DNA of 64,000 bases from Alphaproteobacteria bacterium (GCA_019635875.1 JAHBYP010000002.1:310001-374000), one strand, 5' to 3'; shown: positions 15,076 through 23,744, numbered from the stretch's first letter. A program made the numbers and translations. The notes: generated from the letters alone by a model not told the origin.

Positions 15076-16773
15076 ATGCAGGGTCTTCGGCTGGTCATCG
15101 ATCTCATCGGCGCGGTGGCGCTGCTGCTGTGGGGCGTGCGCATGGTGCGCACCGGCATGACGCGCGCCTTCGGCGCCATGCTGCGCCGCGCCATCCAGGC
15201 CTGCGGCCGCAACCGGGTGACCGCCTTTGGCTCGGGCCTGTTCGTCACCGGCCTGCTGCAGAGCTCGACCGCCACCGCGCTGCTGCTGTCGTCCTTCGCC
15301 GGCCGCGGGCTTATCGCCCTTCCGGTCGCATTGGCAGTGATGCTGGGCGCCGATGTCGGCTCGACAATCGCCGCACAGGTCTTCTCCTTCGACATCGGCT
15401 GGGTCTCGCCGCTGCTGATCGCGGCCGGCGTCTTCGCCTTCCTCGGCTCCGAATCGGATCGCTTCCGGCACATCGCGCGCATCGCCATCGGCCTGGGCCT
15501 GATCCTGCTCGCCCTGCGCCTGCTGGGCACTGCCGCCGAGCCCCTGAAGCACTCCTCGGCCTTCGCCGTCGTCGCCGGTGCGCTGGGCGAGGAGCCGGCC
15601 CTGGCGCTGCTGCTGGCGGCGATCATCACCTGGCTGGCGCATTCCAGCCTGTCGATCGTGCTGCTGGTGATGTCCTTCGCCGCCGCCGGGCTGATCCCGC
15701 TGACGACAGCCCTGGCGATGGTGCTGGGCGCCAATCTCGGCGGCGCCATCGCGCCCTTCCTCGACCAGGCGGGCCAGACCGCCAAGGCGCGGCGCGTGCC
15801 GTTGGGCAATGTCGCGATGCGCGCCATCGCCGCCGTGATCGCCCTGCCCTTCCTGACGCTCGCCGCACACTATCTCGCGCAGCTCGAGCCCGAGCCGGCG
15901 CGCGTCGTGATCAACTTCCATACCGGCTTCAACCTCGCCACGGCGCTGATCTTCCTGCCGCTCACCGGCCTGGTCGCGCTGCTGGTGTCGCGGCTTCTGC
16001 CCGAGAAGCCCGTGGCCGAGGACGCCGGCGCGCCGCGCTATCTCGACGCCGCCGTGCTCGACACGCCGAGCGAGGCGCTGGCCTGCGCCATGCGCGAGAC
16101 GCTGCACCTGGGCGACAACGTCGAGCGCATGCTGCGCCAGACCATGGAGGCGATCGAGCGCGCCGACCTGAAGCTCACCAAGGAGATCGAGAACGCCGAC
16201 GACTCGGTCGACAAGCTCTACGAGTCGATCAAGCTCTACCTGATCGGCGCCTCACGCACGGAGCTGTCGCTCGAGGAGAGCCGCCGGGCCGCCGAGATCC
16301 TGACCTTCGTCACCAACCTCGAGCATGTCGGCGACATCATCGACAAGAACCTGATGGAGCTGTCGGCCAAGAAGGCCAAGAACCGCCTGTCGTTCTCGGC
16401 CCAGGGACTGGCCGAGCTGCGCGCCTTCCACCAGCTGGTGATGGACAATCTGCGGCTGGCCTACAACGTCTTCGCCACGCGCGACATCGTGCTGGCGCGG
16501 CGCCTGCTGGCGAGCAAGGCGACGATCCGCGAGGCCGAGCAGCGCGCCGCCGAGAGTCATTTCGCGCGGCTGCGCGAGGGAAGGCCGGAATCGCTCGAGA
16601 CCAGCTCGATCCACATGGACATCGTGCGAGATCTGAAGCGCATCAACGGCCATCTGACCTCGGTCGCCTATCCCATCCTCGAGGAGGCCGGCGAGCTGGC
16701 CGCCTCGCGCCTGCGCGATCGCGAGCCGGCAACCGAGGCATCGCCCAGCGGCAAGCCCGCGACGCAGCTGTAG
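15076..16773 (+). CDS. Na/Pi cotransporter family protein with PhoU-like C-terminal domain
   Basis: A 565-residue inner-membrane protein. The first ~310 residues contain two inverted Na/Pi-cotransporter repeats: QSSTATALLLSSF (about 63-75) with VMLGADVGSTIAAQ, and AHSSLSIVLLVMSF with VLGANLGGAIAPF. From about 340 a soluble helical PhoU-like domain follows (LHLGDNVERML, NLEHVGDIIDKNL, LKRINGHLTSVAYPILE), as in YjbB-type transporters, which modulate phosphate export. ATG 15076 follows AAGGAGGGACC. A Pho-box-like repeat lies upstream, matching a phosphate role. Confidence 0.93.
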   Translation: MQGLRLVIDLIGAVALLLWGVRMVRTGMTRAFGAMLRRAIQACGRNRVTAFGSGLFVTGLLQSSTATALLLSSFAGRGLIALPVALAVMLGADVGSTIAAQVFSFDIGWVSPLLIAAGVFAFLGSESDRFRHIARIAIGLGLILLALRLLGTAAEPLKHSSAFAVVAGALGEEPALALLLAAIITWLAHSSLSIVLLVMSFAAAGLIPLTTALAMVLGANLGGAIAPFLDQAGQTAKARRVPLGNVAMRAIAAVIALPFLTLAAHYLAQLEPEPARVVINFHTGFNLATALIFLPLTGLVALLVSRLLPEKPVAEDAGAPRYLDAAVLDTPSEALACAMRETLHLGDNVERMLRQTMEAIERADLKLTKEIENADDSVDKLYESIKLYLIGASRTELSLEESRRAAEILTFVTNLEHVGDIIDKNLMELSAKKAKNRLSFSAQGLAELRAFHQLVMDNLRLAYNVFATRDIVLARRLLASKATIREAEQRAAESHFARLREGRPESLETSSIHMDIVRDLKRINGHLTSVAYPILEEAGELAASRLRDREPATEASPSGKPATQL

Positions 16774-16786
16774 CCAGCGCGCTCCG

Positions 16787-16813
16787 TCATTCCGAGCGAA
16801 ACCAGGAATCGTT
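16787..16813. repeat. Half copy of intergenic repeat family B
   Basis: CGTCATTCCGAGCGAAACCAGGAATCG matches only the left arm of the TGTCATTCCGAGCG...GGAATGACA repeats found complete at 45941, 47316, 52272, 58754, 59782 and 63227. The right arm is missing, so this looks like a decayed copy. It lies between two convergent genes. Confidence 0.55.
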
Positions 16814-16831
16814 CGCCGAGGACCGCATGCT

Positions 16832-17614
16832 CTACGACAGCGCCGAGAAATCCGGCGCGCGCTTCTGCGTGAAGGCGGTGATCGCCTCGCGGACTTCGGG
16901 CGAGGCGAGCTGGGCGCCGAAGTGGCGCGCCTCCTCGGCCATGCGCGCGGCCACCGGCTCCGGCTGACGCTTCATCAGCGCCTTGGTGAGGCGCACGGCG
17001 TTGGGCGCCTTCGCCGCCAGCGCCCTGGCGCGGTCCGTCGCCTCCGTCGCCAGCGCGGCATCATCGAACACCGCCGTGACGAGTCCCGCAATCTCGGCGC
17101 CGGCTGCGTCCAGCCTGGCCCCGAGGAGGAAAAGTTCGGCCGCCTTGGCGTGGCCGATGCGCTGCGGCAGCAGCAGCGAGGACGCGGCCTCGGGCACCAG
17201 CGCGAGGTTGACGAAAGGGGCGGTGAAGGTGGCCGAACGTGCGGCGTAGACCAGGTCGCAATGCAGCAGCATGGTCGTGCCGACGCCCACCGCCAGGCCG
17301 TTGACGGCGGCGATCACCGGCTTGGACGCAGAGGAGATGGCGCGCAGGAAGCGGAACACCGGCGCATCCTCGCCCTGCGGCGGCGCCGACATGAAATCGC
17401 CGAGATCGTTGCCGGCGGTGAAAGCGTCGCCGGTGCCCGTCACCAGGGCGACCCGAACCTCCGCCTCGCGCTCGGCCCGCTCCAGCGCGTCCGCCATGGC
17501 GGCGTACATCGCGTGGGTGAGCGCATTCTTCTTGTCGGGACGGTTCATGACGATCGACAGCACGCCGGCTTCGAGCGCGATGGTGACGGCAATGGACAAG
17601 GAAATCTCCGGCAT
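16832..17614 (-). CDS. Enoyl-CoA hydratase/isomerase family protein (isomerase-like active site)
   Basis: A 260-residue crotonase-fold protein. The oxyanion strand is TAGNDLGDF (about 65-73), and the second block is GLAVGVGTTMLLHCDLVYA. The first catalytic glutamate of hydratases is absent (G-V-G-T-T instead of GGGxE), while the second is present in LALVPEAAS. This pattern points to a delta3-delta2 enoyl-CoA isomerase or PaaG-like enzyme rather than a hydratase. ATG 17614 starts MPEISLSIAV; the first residues are weakly conserved in the family. Monocistronic between a transporter and the heat-shock genes. Confidence 0.87.
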   Translation of the reverse strand: MPEISLSIAVTIALEAGVLSIVMNRPDKKNALTHAMYAAMADALERAEREAEVRVALVTGTGDAFTAGNDLGDFMSAPPQGEDAPVFRFLRAISSASKPVIAAVNGLAVGVGTTMLLHCDLVYAARSATFTAPFVNLALVPEAASSLLLPQRIGHAKAAELFLLGARLDAAGAEIAGLVTAVFDDAALATEATDRARALAAKAPNAVRLTKALMKRQPEPVAARMAEEARHFGAQLASPEVREAITAFTQKRAPDFSALS

Positions 17615-17686
17615 CGGGGACAGGACTTGAGCCCCTGTACCACAGTCTGGTTTCGTGATTCATGGCAATGGCGACCAGGCAAGACC

Positions 17687-17714
17687 CTTGAATCGCCACC
17701 ATACGGGGCCACAT
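17687..17714 (+). promoter_or_regulatory. Candidate heat-shock (sigma-32) promoter of hsp20
   Basis: CTTGAA at 17687-17692 and CCACAT at 17709-17714 are separated by 16 bases, roughly the CTTGAA-N16-C.(T/A).T layout of alphaproteobacterial sigma-32 promoters. The -10 half is only a partial match. The position, about 65 bases before the hsp20 start, is reasonable. The leader in between contains GGGG...CCCC arms that could fold over the AGGAGGAGGGG ribosome-binding site. Confidence 0.35.
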
Positions 17715-17778
17715 TCAACATGTGGGGATGCCAGATTTGGGTCCCCGCTTGACTGCCCGCTCTAGGAGGAGGGGTGTC

Positions 17779-18270
17779 GTGACGACACGGGTCTCGCTGT
17801 TCAGTTCGCCGTTGCTGCTGGGTTTCGACCAGCTCGAGCGTACGCTTGATCGTCTGACCAAGCATCCGGCCGATGGCTATCCGCCCTACAACATCGAGCG
17901 GATTGGCGAGAACGGCTTGCGCATCACGCTGGCCGTCGCCGGATTCACCTCGGACGATCTGACGATCGAGCTCGCCGAGCACCAGCTGATGGTTCGCGGC
18001 AAGCAGCAGGAGGACCCCGACCGGGTCTACCTGCACCGCGGCATCGCGGCGCGACAGTTCCAGCGCAGCTTCATGCTGGCAGAGGGCATCGAGATCGCCG
18101 GCGCAAGGCTCGACAACGGGCTGCTGTCGATCGACCTGGTGCGACCGAAGATCGAGCCCAAGGTGCGCTCGATCCCGATCGAGACCGCGTCGAAGGCCGG
18201 TGGCAAAGCTGGCACAGCCCGTGCATCGGGCGTGCAGACCATTGATGTCGGCCCGCAGAGCACCAAGTAG
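17779..18270 (+). CDS. Hsp20 small heat-shock protein
   Basis: A 163-residue holdase chaperone that binds unfolding proteins in the cytoplasm. The alpha-crystallin domain runs from about residue 35 to 130 (YNIERIGENGLRITLAVAGF, LTIELAEHQLMVRGKQ, HRGIAARQFQRSF, ARLDNGLLSIDL). The LDNGLLSIDL strand and an extended tail are typical of IbpA/HspD-class members, though the IxI motif is not obvious. GTG 17779 is chosen because AGGAGGAGGGG lies just upstream and the family starts here. A DUF1150 gene follows after 55 bases, a standard alphaproteobacterial pairing. Confidence 0.94.
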   Translation: MTTRVSLFSSPLLLGFDQLERTLDRLTKHPADGYPPYNIERIGENGLRITLAVAGFTSDDLTIELAEHQLMVRGKQQEDPDRVYLHRGIAARQFQRSFMLAEGIEIAGARLDNGLLSIDLVRPKIEPKVRSIPIETASKAGGKAGTARASGVQTIDVGPQSTK

Positions 18271-18325
18271 TCAGTCCCCCGCGTTGAGCAGGCGTACCAG
18301 CGAGCGCCCAAGGAGGGCTCCAACC

Positions 18326-18547
18326 ATGATTGCGACAGCTGCCCCCAAGACCAATCTGACGCCCGCGGAGTTCGCGGCCTTCGGCCTCGAGCAGGTCGCC
18401 TATCTCCGTCCCGTCCAGCTGCCCGACGGCATGCACGCGATCGGCGTCTTCGCCGCCGACGGACGCCCGCTGGCGACCGCGCCCTCGACGGAACTCGCCC
18501 AGGCGCTGGTGCGCCAGAACGATCTCGAGCCGGCCCTGGTTCACTGA
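18326..18547 (+). CDS. DUF1150 family protein
   Basis: A 73-residue protein matching the alphaproteobacterial DUF1150 pattern: an N-terminal helix LTPAEFAAFGLEQVAYLRPV, then a beta strand pair including GMHAIGVFAADGRPLATAPS and a closing helix. Its function is unknown. The consistent position directly behind hsp20 suggests a stress-related role. ATG 18326 is preceded by AAGGAGGG. The upstream in-frame ATG at 18200 lies inside hsp20 and is rejected. Confidence 0.88.
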   Translation: MIATAAPKTNLTPAEFAAFGLEQVAYLRPVQLPDGMHAIGVFAADGRPLATAPSTELAQALVRQNDLEPALVH

Positions 18548-18593
18548 GGAATGCGCCCGCCGTCTGCCCGCCCTGGCGCGGGGAGACGGCGGC

Positions 18594-19058
18594 TCAAGCC
18601 GCCTGCGAGCGGGCGTAGCCAGTCAGCAATGCGTAGATCGCGTCCGCGTTCGACGAGGCGCGAACCTTCTCCACCAATCCCCTGTCCCGCATCGCCCGTG
18701 ACACCCGCGCCAGCGCCGTCAGGTGGTCAGCTCCGGCGCCTTCCGGTGCGATGAGCATGAAGATCAGGTCGACCGGGCGGTCGTCGACCGCGTCGAAGTC
18801 GATCGGCGTCACCAGCCGCGCGAACACCCCGTGCAGCGTGTCCAGGCCGGCGATGCGCGCATGCGGGATGGCGATGCCGCCGCCCAAACCGGTCGAGCCC
18901 AGCTTTTCGCGTTCCCACACCGCGTCGATGATGGTGCGTTCGTGCAGGCCGCTGGCGGCGGCGGCGCGATAGGCCAGCTCCTGCAGGGCCTGCTTCTTGG
19001 CGGTGGCGCGCAGCTCGGCGATCACCGAGCGTGGACTGAGCAGCGTGGCGATATCCAT
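18594..19058 (-). CDS. ptsN: PTS IIA-like nitrogen regulatory protein (EIIA-Ntr)
   Basis: A 154-residue regulatory phosphoacceptor of the nitrogen PTS. The phosphorylated histidine is H66 in GGGIAIPHARI. The fold continues with LVTPIDFDAVDDRPVDLIFMLIAPE and LARVSRAM, full length for the family. ATG 19058 (MDIATLLSP) is the usual family start and has AAGGAA about 10 bases upstream; an in-frame ATG at 19127 would add 23 polar residues. It follows hpf and rpoN on the same strand, the classic rpoN-hpf-ptsN arrangement linking sigma-54, ribosome hibernation and nitrogen/potassium signalling. Confidence 0.95.
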   Translation of the reverse strand: MDIATLLSPRSVIAELRATAKKQALQELAYRAAAASGLHERTIIDAVWEREKLGSTGLGGGIAIPHARIAGLDTLHGVFARLVTPIDFDAVDDRPVDLIFMLIAPEGAGADHLTALARVSRAMRDRGLVEKVRASSNADAIYALLTGYARSQAA

Positions 19059-19145
19059 CCGCTTGCATTCCTTCTCGCCCGGGGGGTGGGCGGCCGAATC
19101 GGTCTTGCTCTTGTCGTCAGAGGCCATCGAACACGAACCCTGGAC

Positions 19146-19727
19146 TCAATGCGGGGCGTTGGCGGGATCGACCCAGCCGACGTTTCCGTCGCGACGCCGG
19201 TAGACCATGTTCATCAGACCGTTGGCGCTGTTGCGGAACATCAGCGCGGGTTCGTGCGCGAGATCAAGCCGCATCACCGCCTCGCCCACGGTCAGGGTGG
19301 GGATATCCACGCGCATCTCGGCGACCACCGCCGGGCCGGGCTCGACCGGCTCGCGCTCCGGCACGTCGTCCGGCTCGGACGCCAGCACGACATGCCGCGC
19401 CGACAGGTCCTGGCCGTTGCGGCCGACGCGCTGATGATGGTCGCGCAGGCGCCGCTTGTAGCGCCGCAGGCGCTTGGCGACATGGTCGCCGGCGATCTCG
19501 TAGGCGGCATAGACGTCGGTCGCCATGCCCTGGCCCTGCACGAGGATGTTGCGACCGATATGCACGCTGACATCGGCGCGGAAGCGATAGCCGTCGCGCG
19601 AGAAGACGACGGATCCCTCGACCGCCGTGCCGAAGTACTTGCCGACCGATGTCACGAGTTCACGCTCGACGTGCGTGCGCAGCGAATCGCCGACATCGAT
19701 CTGCTTGCCGCTGATGGTGAGATTCAT
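19146..19727 (-). CDS. hpf: Long ribosome hibernation-promoting factor
   Basis: A 193-residue protein that binds the 30S decoding region and dimerises ribosomes to 100S in stationary phase. The N-terminal domain (about 1-100) has MNLTISGKQIDVGDSLRTHV and VYAAYEIAGDHVAKRLRRYKRRLRDH (cited by parts). A linker is followed by the C-terminal dimerisation domain (about 138-193) with EAVMRLDLAHEPALMFRNS and NVVYRRRDGNVGWVDP-type residues, so it is the long form. ATG 19727 is the family start. A sigma-70-like promoter (TTGACT-N17-TATGGT) lies upstream at 19805-19777. Confidence 0.95.
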   Translation of the reverse strand: MNLTISGKQIDVGDSLRTHVERELVTSVGKYFGTAVEGSVVFSRDGYRFRADVSVHIGRNILVQGQGMATDVYAAYEIAGDHVAKRLRRYKRRLRDHHQRVGRNGQDLSARHVVLASEPDDVPEREPVEPGPAVVAEMRVDIPTLTVGEAVMRLDLAHEPALMFRNSANGLMNMVYRRRDGNVGWVDPANAPH

Positions 19728-19776
19728 GCCACACCTGGTGACGTTAAAGGGGACGTCCCCGGCCGGAAGGCGGCGG

Positions 19777-19805
19777 ACCATAGGGAGGTGACCCTATTGA
19801 GTCAA
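19777..19805 (-). promoter_or_regulatory. Candidate sigma-70 promoter of hpf-ptsN
   Basis: On the minus strand TTGACT (19805-19800) and TATGGT (19782-19777) are separated by 17 bases, about 50 bases before the hpf start. The spacer carries the inverted repeat ATAGGG-N6-CCCTAT, and downstream the leader has a perfect GGGGACGTCCCC palindrome (19749-19760), either of which could bind a regulator. This would let hpf and ptsN be expressed apart from rpoN. Confidence 0.5.
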
Positions 19806-19867
19806 GGAACGCCGCAAGCCACCGGTAGACGCATTTCACCGGCCAATGCACGCCTCATGTCACCATT

Positions 19868-21424
19868 TCACCTCCCGTTCATGTGAATAGAAGCTGCCGC
19901 CGGGATCTGGATGGACTTCTCCCGCCGGCGCTGTACCGAGGAGGGAATGCGCATGGCCTCGCGGTACTTGGCCACCGTGCGGCGGGCGATGTCGATGCCC
20001 TCGCCGCGCAGCAGCTCGACGATGCGATCGTCCGACAGGGTCTCGTTCGCCGGCTCGACGGCGATCAGGCCGCGGATGCGCGAGCGCACCGACTCCGCCG
20101 ACACCGACTCGGCGCCGCCGCGCGAGGGAATCGCCGCGGTGAAGAAGTACTTGAGCTCGAAGGTGCCGCGCGGCGTCGCCATGTACTTGTGCGAGGTCAC
20201 GCGGCTGACCGTGCTTTCGTGCATCTCCACCGCGATGGCGATGTCGCGCAGCACCAGCGGCCGCAACGCCGAGACGCCCTTGCGGAAGAAGCCCTCCTGC
20301 TGGCGCACGATCTCCTTCGCCACCTTGAGGATGGTGGTCGCGCGCTGGTCGAGCGCCTTGACCAGCCAGTTGGCCGATTGCAGCCGCTCGGCGAGGAATT
20401 CCCTCGCCTCCTTGTCGCGCGCCGAGCGCGACAGCGTCGTGGCGTAGCGCCGGTCGACCAGCACCTTGGGCAGCACGTCGCTGTTGAGCTCGATCTCCCA
20501 GATCTCGCCCTGCTCGGGATGACGCGCCGGACGCAGGAAGAGATCGGGAATCACCGTCACGCTGCCGGTCGAATCGAACTTGAGGCCGGGCTTGGGATCG
20601 AGCGCGCGCAGCTCGGCGATCATGTCGGCGAGATCCTCGGCGTCGACGCCGCAGCGCCGCTGCAGGGCGGCGAGGTCGCGCCGGCCGAGCAGATCGAGAT
20701 TGTCGAGCAGCGCCGTCATCGCCGGATCGAGCCGGTTGCGATCGGCAAGCTGCGCGCCCAGGCACTCCGCCAGCGTGCGGCTGAACAGGCCGGGCGGGTC
20801 CATCCGCCTCAGGCGCGCCAGGATGGCCTCGAAACGGTCACGCTCGACGGCCAGCGCCAGCCGCACCGCTTCCGCCTCGTCACCGCCCAGCCAGCCCGAA
20901 GGCTCGAGCAGATCGGCCAGCCCCGCCGCCACCAGCCGCTCCGTCGGGTCGGTGAACTCCAGCGAGATCTGGCGCAGCGCGTGGCGCACCAGCGAGTCTT
21001 CCTCGTCGGGCAGGCGCGCGAGCGGGTCGGTCCAGTCCTCGGCGCCGCCATGGCCGCCGCCGGCGCCGACGCCGCTCCAGATCGAGCCGTCGCCGCCGAG
21101 GTCGCGATGCTCCTCGCCGTCATGCGCCACCGGACCGTCGTCCAGCGCCGCGTTGCCGTCGCGCAGCATCGTCGCGGAGTCGGCCGACGGCATCGGCTCG
21201 ACCGGCGCGGGCGCCTCGGGCTCGGGCGCGTCCGACAGGGCGGCGCCGTTCAGCTCGGTGAGCAGCGGATTGCGTTCCAGCTCGCCCTCGACATAGGTCG
21301 CGAGCTCGATCTGCGAGAGCTGCAGCAGCTTGATCGCCTGCTGCAGCTGCGGCGTCATCACCAGCGACTGGCGCTGGCCCAGCTCCAGGCGCGGGCCGAG
21401 CGACATGCGTCCCATGCCGCTCAT
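19868..21424 (-). CDS. rpoN: RNA polymerase sigma-54 factor
   Basis: A 518-residue alternative sigma factor requiring AAA+ activators. Region I is clear (LELGQRQSLVMTPQLQQAIKLLQLS, cited by ends; residues about 13-40), followed by an acidic region II (about 60-130), the core-binding domain, the helix-turn-helix (VEMHESTVSRVTSHKY), and the RpoN box ARRTVAKYRE near residue 485. About 25 extra residues follow the box, slightly longer than usual. ATG 21424 overlaps the lptB stop (ATGA), so it is translationally coupled to the LPS-export genes, as in most Alphaproteobacteria. Confidence 0.97.
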   Translation of the reverse strand: MSGMGRMSLGPRLELGQRQSLVMTPQLQQAIKLLQLSQIELATYVEGELERNPLLTELNGAALSDAPEPEAPAPVEPMPSADSATMLRDGNAALDDGPVAHDGEEHRDLGGDGSIWSGVGAGGGHGGAEDWTDPLARLPDEEDSLVRHALRQISLEFTDPTERLVAAGLADLLEPSGWLGGDEAEAVRLALAVERDRFEAILARLRRMDPPGLFSRTLAECLGAQLADRNRLDPAMTALLDNLDLLGRRDLAALQRRCGVDAEDLADMIAELRALDPKPGLKFDSTGSVTVIPDLFLRPARHPEQGEIWEIELNSDVLPKVLVDRRYATTLSRSARDKEAREFLAERLQSANWLVKALDQRATTILKVAKEIVRQQEGFFRKGVSALRPLVLRDIAIAVEMHESTVSRVTSHKYMATPRGTFELKYFFTAAIPSRGGAESVSAESVRSRIRGLIAVEPANETLSDDRIVELLRGEGIDIARRTVAKYREAMRIPSSVQRRREKSIQIPAAASIHMNGR

Positions 21425-22209
21425 AGCCGGAAGCCCCTGCCGAGATAGGTGTCGATCACCCGTTCGTCGGCGACCAGCTCGGCCGGCGGACCGGCGGCCA
21501 GCACGGCGCCCTCGTGCAGCACATAGGCGCGGTCGACCAGCTCCAGCGTCTCGCGCACCTTGTGGTCGGTGATCAGCACGCCGATGCCGCGCTCGCGCAG
21601 CGTGCCGATCAGGCCGCGCATCTCGGCGACGGCGATCGGATCGACGCCGGCCAGCGGCTCATCGAGCAGGATGAAGCGCGGCCGCGCCGCCAGCGCGCGC
21701 GCGATCTCGACGCGACGGCGCTCGCCGCCCGACAGCGCCGCCGCCGGCGTATCGCCCAGGCGCTCGAGGTCGAACTCCTCGAGCAGGGCCGCGATCGTCG
21801 CCTCGCGCTCGGCGCGATCGGGCTCGGTGAGCTCGAGCACCGCGCGCAGATTGTCGGCGACGCTCAGGCCGCGGAACACCGAGGATTCCTGCGGCAGGTA
21901 GCCGATGCCCAGGCGCGCGCGGCGGAACATCGGCAGCTTGGTGATGTCGCGCCCGTCGAGCAGCACGGCGCCGGAATCGGCGGAGATCAGGCCGCAGAGG
22001 ATGTGGAAGGTCGTGGTCTTGCCGGCGCCGTTGGGACCGAGCAGCCCGACCACCTCGCCGCGCCGCAGGCTGAGCGACAGATCACGCACGACGGGACGGC
22101 GGTTGTAGCGCTTGTCGAGGCGCACCGCCTCGAGCCCGCTATCCGTCGATACCGCGCGCAGCGTCGGTCCGCCCGGTGTCCCGGGCCCAGCCCGCCTAGC
22201 CCACTCCAT
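21421..22209 (-). CDS. lptB: LPS export ABC transporter ATP-binding protein
   Basis: Cytoplasmic ATPase of the LptB2FGC complex that extracts LPS from the inner membrane. Walker A is GPNGAGKTTT, Q-loop GYLPQESSVFRGLSV, signature LSGGERRRVEIARAL, Walker B FILLDEPLAGVDP, and H-switch LITDH, all in LptB form. ATG 22209 is preferred because GGGAG ends 7 bases upstream; GTG codons at 22212 and 22215 are alternatives. The N-terminal ~20 residues before LEAVRLDKRYNRRPVV are poorly conserved. It lies between lptA and rpoN and overlaps the latter. Confidence 0.96.
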   Translation of the reverse strand: MEWARRAGPGTPGGPTLRAVSTDSGLEAVRLDKRYNRRPVVRDLSLSLRRGEVVGLLGPNGAGKTTTFHILCGLISADSGAVLLDGRDITKLPMFRRARLGIGYLPQESSVFRGLSVADNLRAVLELTEPDRAEREATIAALLEEFDLERLGDTPAAALSGGERRRVEIARALAARPRFILLDEPLAGVDPIAVAEMRGLIGTLRERGIGVLITDHKVRETLELVDRAYVLHEGAVLAAGPPAELVADERVIDTYLGRGFRL

Positions 22210-22246
22210 CACCACGCTCCCGCGACCCAGGACATCTTCATCGTCG

Positions 22247-23047
22247 TCACCGGCACGGCGCGCCCTTCGGCGCGCCGCCCTTGTCCAGCACCACCGCGAC
22301 GCGCCCGCGCGGCGCGGAGGTCACGCGCATCGAGCCGTCCCTGGTATTGATCTCGGCCGCCGCGCCCTCAAGCCGGTCGTTGCCGCGCGTCAGCCGCACC
22401 TCGCCCGAAAGCTGCGCATCGCCGCTGCGCGGGTCGTAGACGATGCGGTTCGCCTGCACCGTGCCGGCGCAGGAGGTGACCCGCACGTTGCCTTCGGCCT
22501 CGACGCGCGCCAGCCGCGTGCGGCCGCGGCCACCGGTCTCGACCGGCTCGAAGTGCAGGCTCAGCAGGTCGGCGCGCAGCTCCTCGCCGGGACGCGCCAG
22601 CCGCACGCCGCCGCGCGCGATCACGACGCGCCGGTCCTCGTGCAGCTCGATGAACTCGCCGGCACTCAGCCGCGCGTCGCCGCTGCTCACGGCGAGCCCC
22701 GCGCCGCTCAGCCGGCCGACGCGCTTGTCGGTGTCGTAGGTGCCGCGGCCGCCGGTGGCCACCAGATCGTCGCGCGTGAAGCGCACATCGCCCTCGGCCT
22801 CGACGCTGTAGACCTGGCCGCGCATCGAGCCGTCGTCGCGGTACCACGCGCGCAGGATGCCGGCGGCGATCGAGGTGCGGCCGCGCGTCAGCCGGGCATT
22901 GCCGCGCGCGATGTAGAGCTTCTGCGTCTTGTCCCACTCGAGGCCCTGGTCGGCGGTGACCTCGATGGCCCGTTCGCCCGACTGCGCCGCGACGCCGCCG
23001 GGGATCATGGCCCAAAGGCAGGCGAGGAGCAGGACGGGCCAGCGCAT
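22247..23047 (-). CDS. lptA: LptA/OstA-family LPS transport periplasmic protein
   Basis: A 266-residue periplasmic bridge protein carrying LPS to the outer membrane. It has a signal peptide (MRWPVLLLACLWAMIPGGVAAQ) and then repeated beta-jellyroll strands with family phrases such as ARGNARLTRG, YSVEAEGDVRFTRDD, GTYDTDKRVGRL and ANRIVYDPRSGDAQLSGEVRLTRG. It is longer than E. coli LptA (185 residues), as usual in Alphaproteobacteria, apparently by extra strand repeats. It starts 1 base after the lptC stop, so the two are coupled, and lptB follows. Confidence 0.92.
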   Translation of the reverse strand: MRWPVLLLACLWAMIPGGVAAQSGERAIEVTADQGLEWDKTQKLYIARGNARLTRGRTSIAAGILRAWYRDDGSMRGQVYSVEAEGDVRFTRDDLVATGGRGTYDTDKRVGRLSGAGLAVSSGDARLSAGEFIELHEDRRVVIARGGVRLARPGEELRADLLSLHFEPVETGGRGRTRLARVEAEGNVRVTSCAGTVQANRIVYDPRSGDAQLSGEVRLTRGNDRLEGAAAEINTRDGSMRVTSAPRGRVAVVLDKGGAPKGAPCR

Positions 23048-23048
23048 C

Positions 23049-23744
23049 TCAACGCTCCTCGTCGCCCGGACGCAGCAGCAGGCGCACCCGGCCGGTGAAG
23101 ATCACGCGTTCGCCATGGCCGCGCACCTCGATGCCCTCGGCGTCGACCTCGCCGTCCGGCCCGTCGCCGCGGATCGGCCGGTCGCTGACCATGCTGCCGG
23201 CGCGCGGATCGACGCGCAGGCGTTCGGCGACCACGGTATTGCCGCGGGCGTCGCGCGCCGTGACGTGGCCGGCGAATTCCATGTGGCTCTCGGTGCGGTC
23301 GAAGCGGCCGGTGTCGGACCAGACCTCGATGCGTCGCCCGTTGCGCGCCGTCAGCTCGATGCGCGGCGCGGTCAGGTCGATGACCGTGTCGTCCCGGCCG
23401 CGCTGGGTGGCGCGCTCAGCGGCCAAGGAATAGGGCTGGTCGGCACGATCCACGCCGCTCAGTCGCGGCCGCTCGAGGCTGGCATAGTCCGTGCGATCGC
23501 CGGTCAGCGGCGCGCGGCCCACCGGCATGCGCACGACCTCGCCGTCCATCAGCGGCCAGACCAGCCCGGCCATGACGATGAACAGGGCGAAGAACGGCAG
23601 GGCGATCTGGAGGTGGGTGCTGTAGCGGACCAGAAAGGGAAGCGGCGCGGCAGGCCGAGCGACGAATCGCTGGCGGCGCGCTGTCCGGCGATCCACCGGC
23701 GGCGTGGCGACGTCCGAGGCGTCCATCCCGCTCATGCCGGCCAT
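23049..23744 (-). CDS. lptC: LPS export ABC transporter periplasmic protein
   Basis: A bitopic LptC subunit, up to 231 residues, that receives LPS from LptB2FG. A cytoplasmic lead is followed by one membrane helix (about 46-66, IALPFFALFIVMAGLVWPL) and a periplasmic jellyroll with PRLSGVDRADQPYSL, the alphaproteobacterial LptC signature. Late strands include MEFAGHVTARDARGNTVVAERL. The start is uncertain among ATGs at 23744, 23735 and 23726; none has a strong binding site. First gene of lptC-lptA-lptB-rpoN, with the RNase D gene 74 bases upstream on the same strand. Confidence 0.92.
   Translation of the reverse strand: MAGMSGMDASDVATPPVDRRTARRQRFVARPAAPLPFLVRYSTHLQIALPFFALFIVMAGLVWPLMDGEVVRMPVGRAPLTGDRTDYASLERPRLSGVDRADQPYSLAAERATQRGRDDTVIDLTAPRIELTARNGRRIEVWSDTGRFDRTESHMEFAGHVTARDARGNTVVAERLRVDPRAGSMVSDRPIRGDGPDGEVDAEGIEVRGHGERVIFTGRVRLLLRPGDEER

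Noticed and set aside
18071-18544. Minus-strand gene opposite hsp20 and DUF1150
   Set aside because: It lacks any family motif, whereas the plus strand encodes the well-known hsp20-DUF1150 pair.
20000-21448. Long open frames opposite rpoN and many other genes (e.g. opposite pheT, lptA, thrS)
   Set aside because: They are mirror frames produced by high third-position GC; none shows family motifs or ribosome-binding sites.
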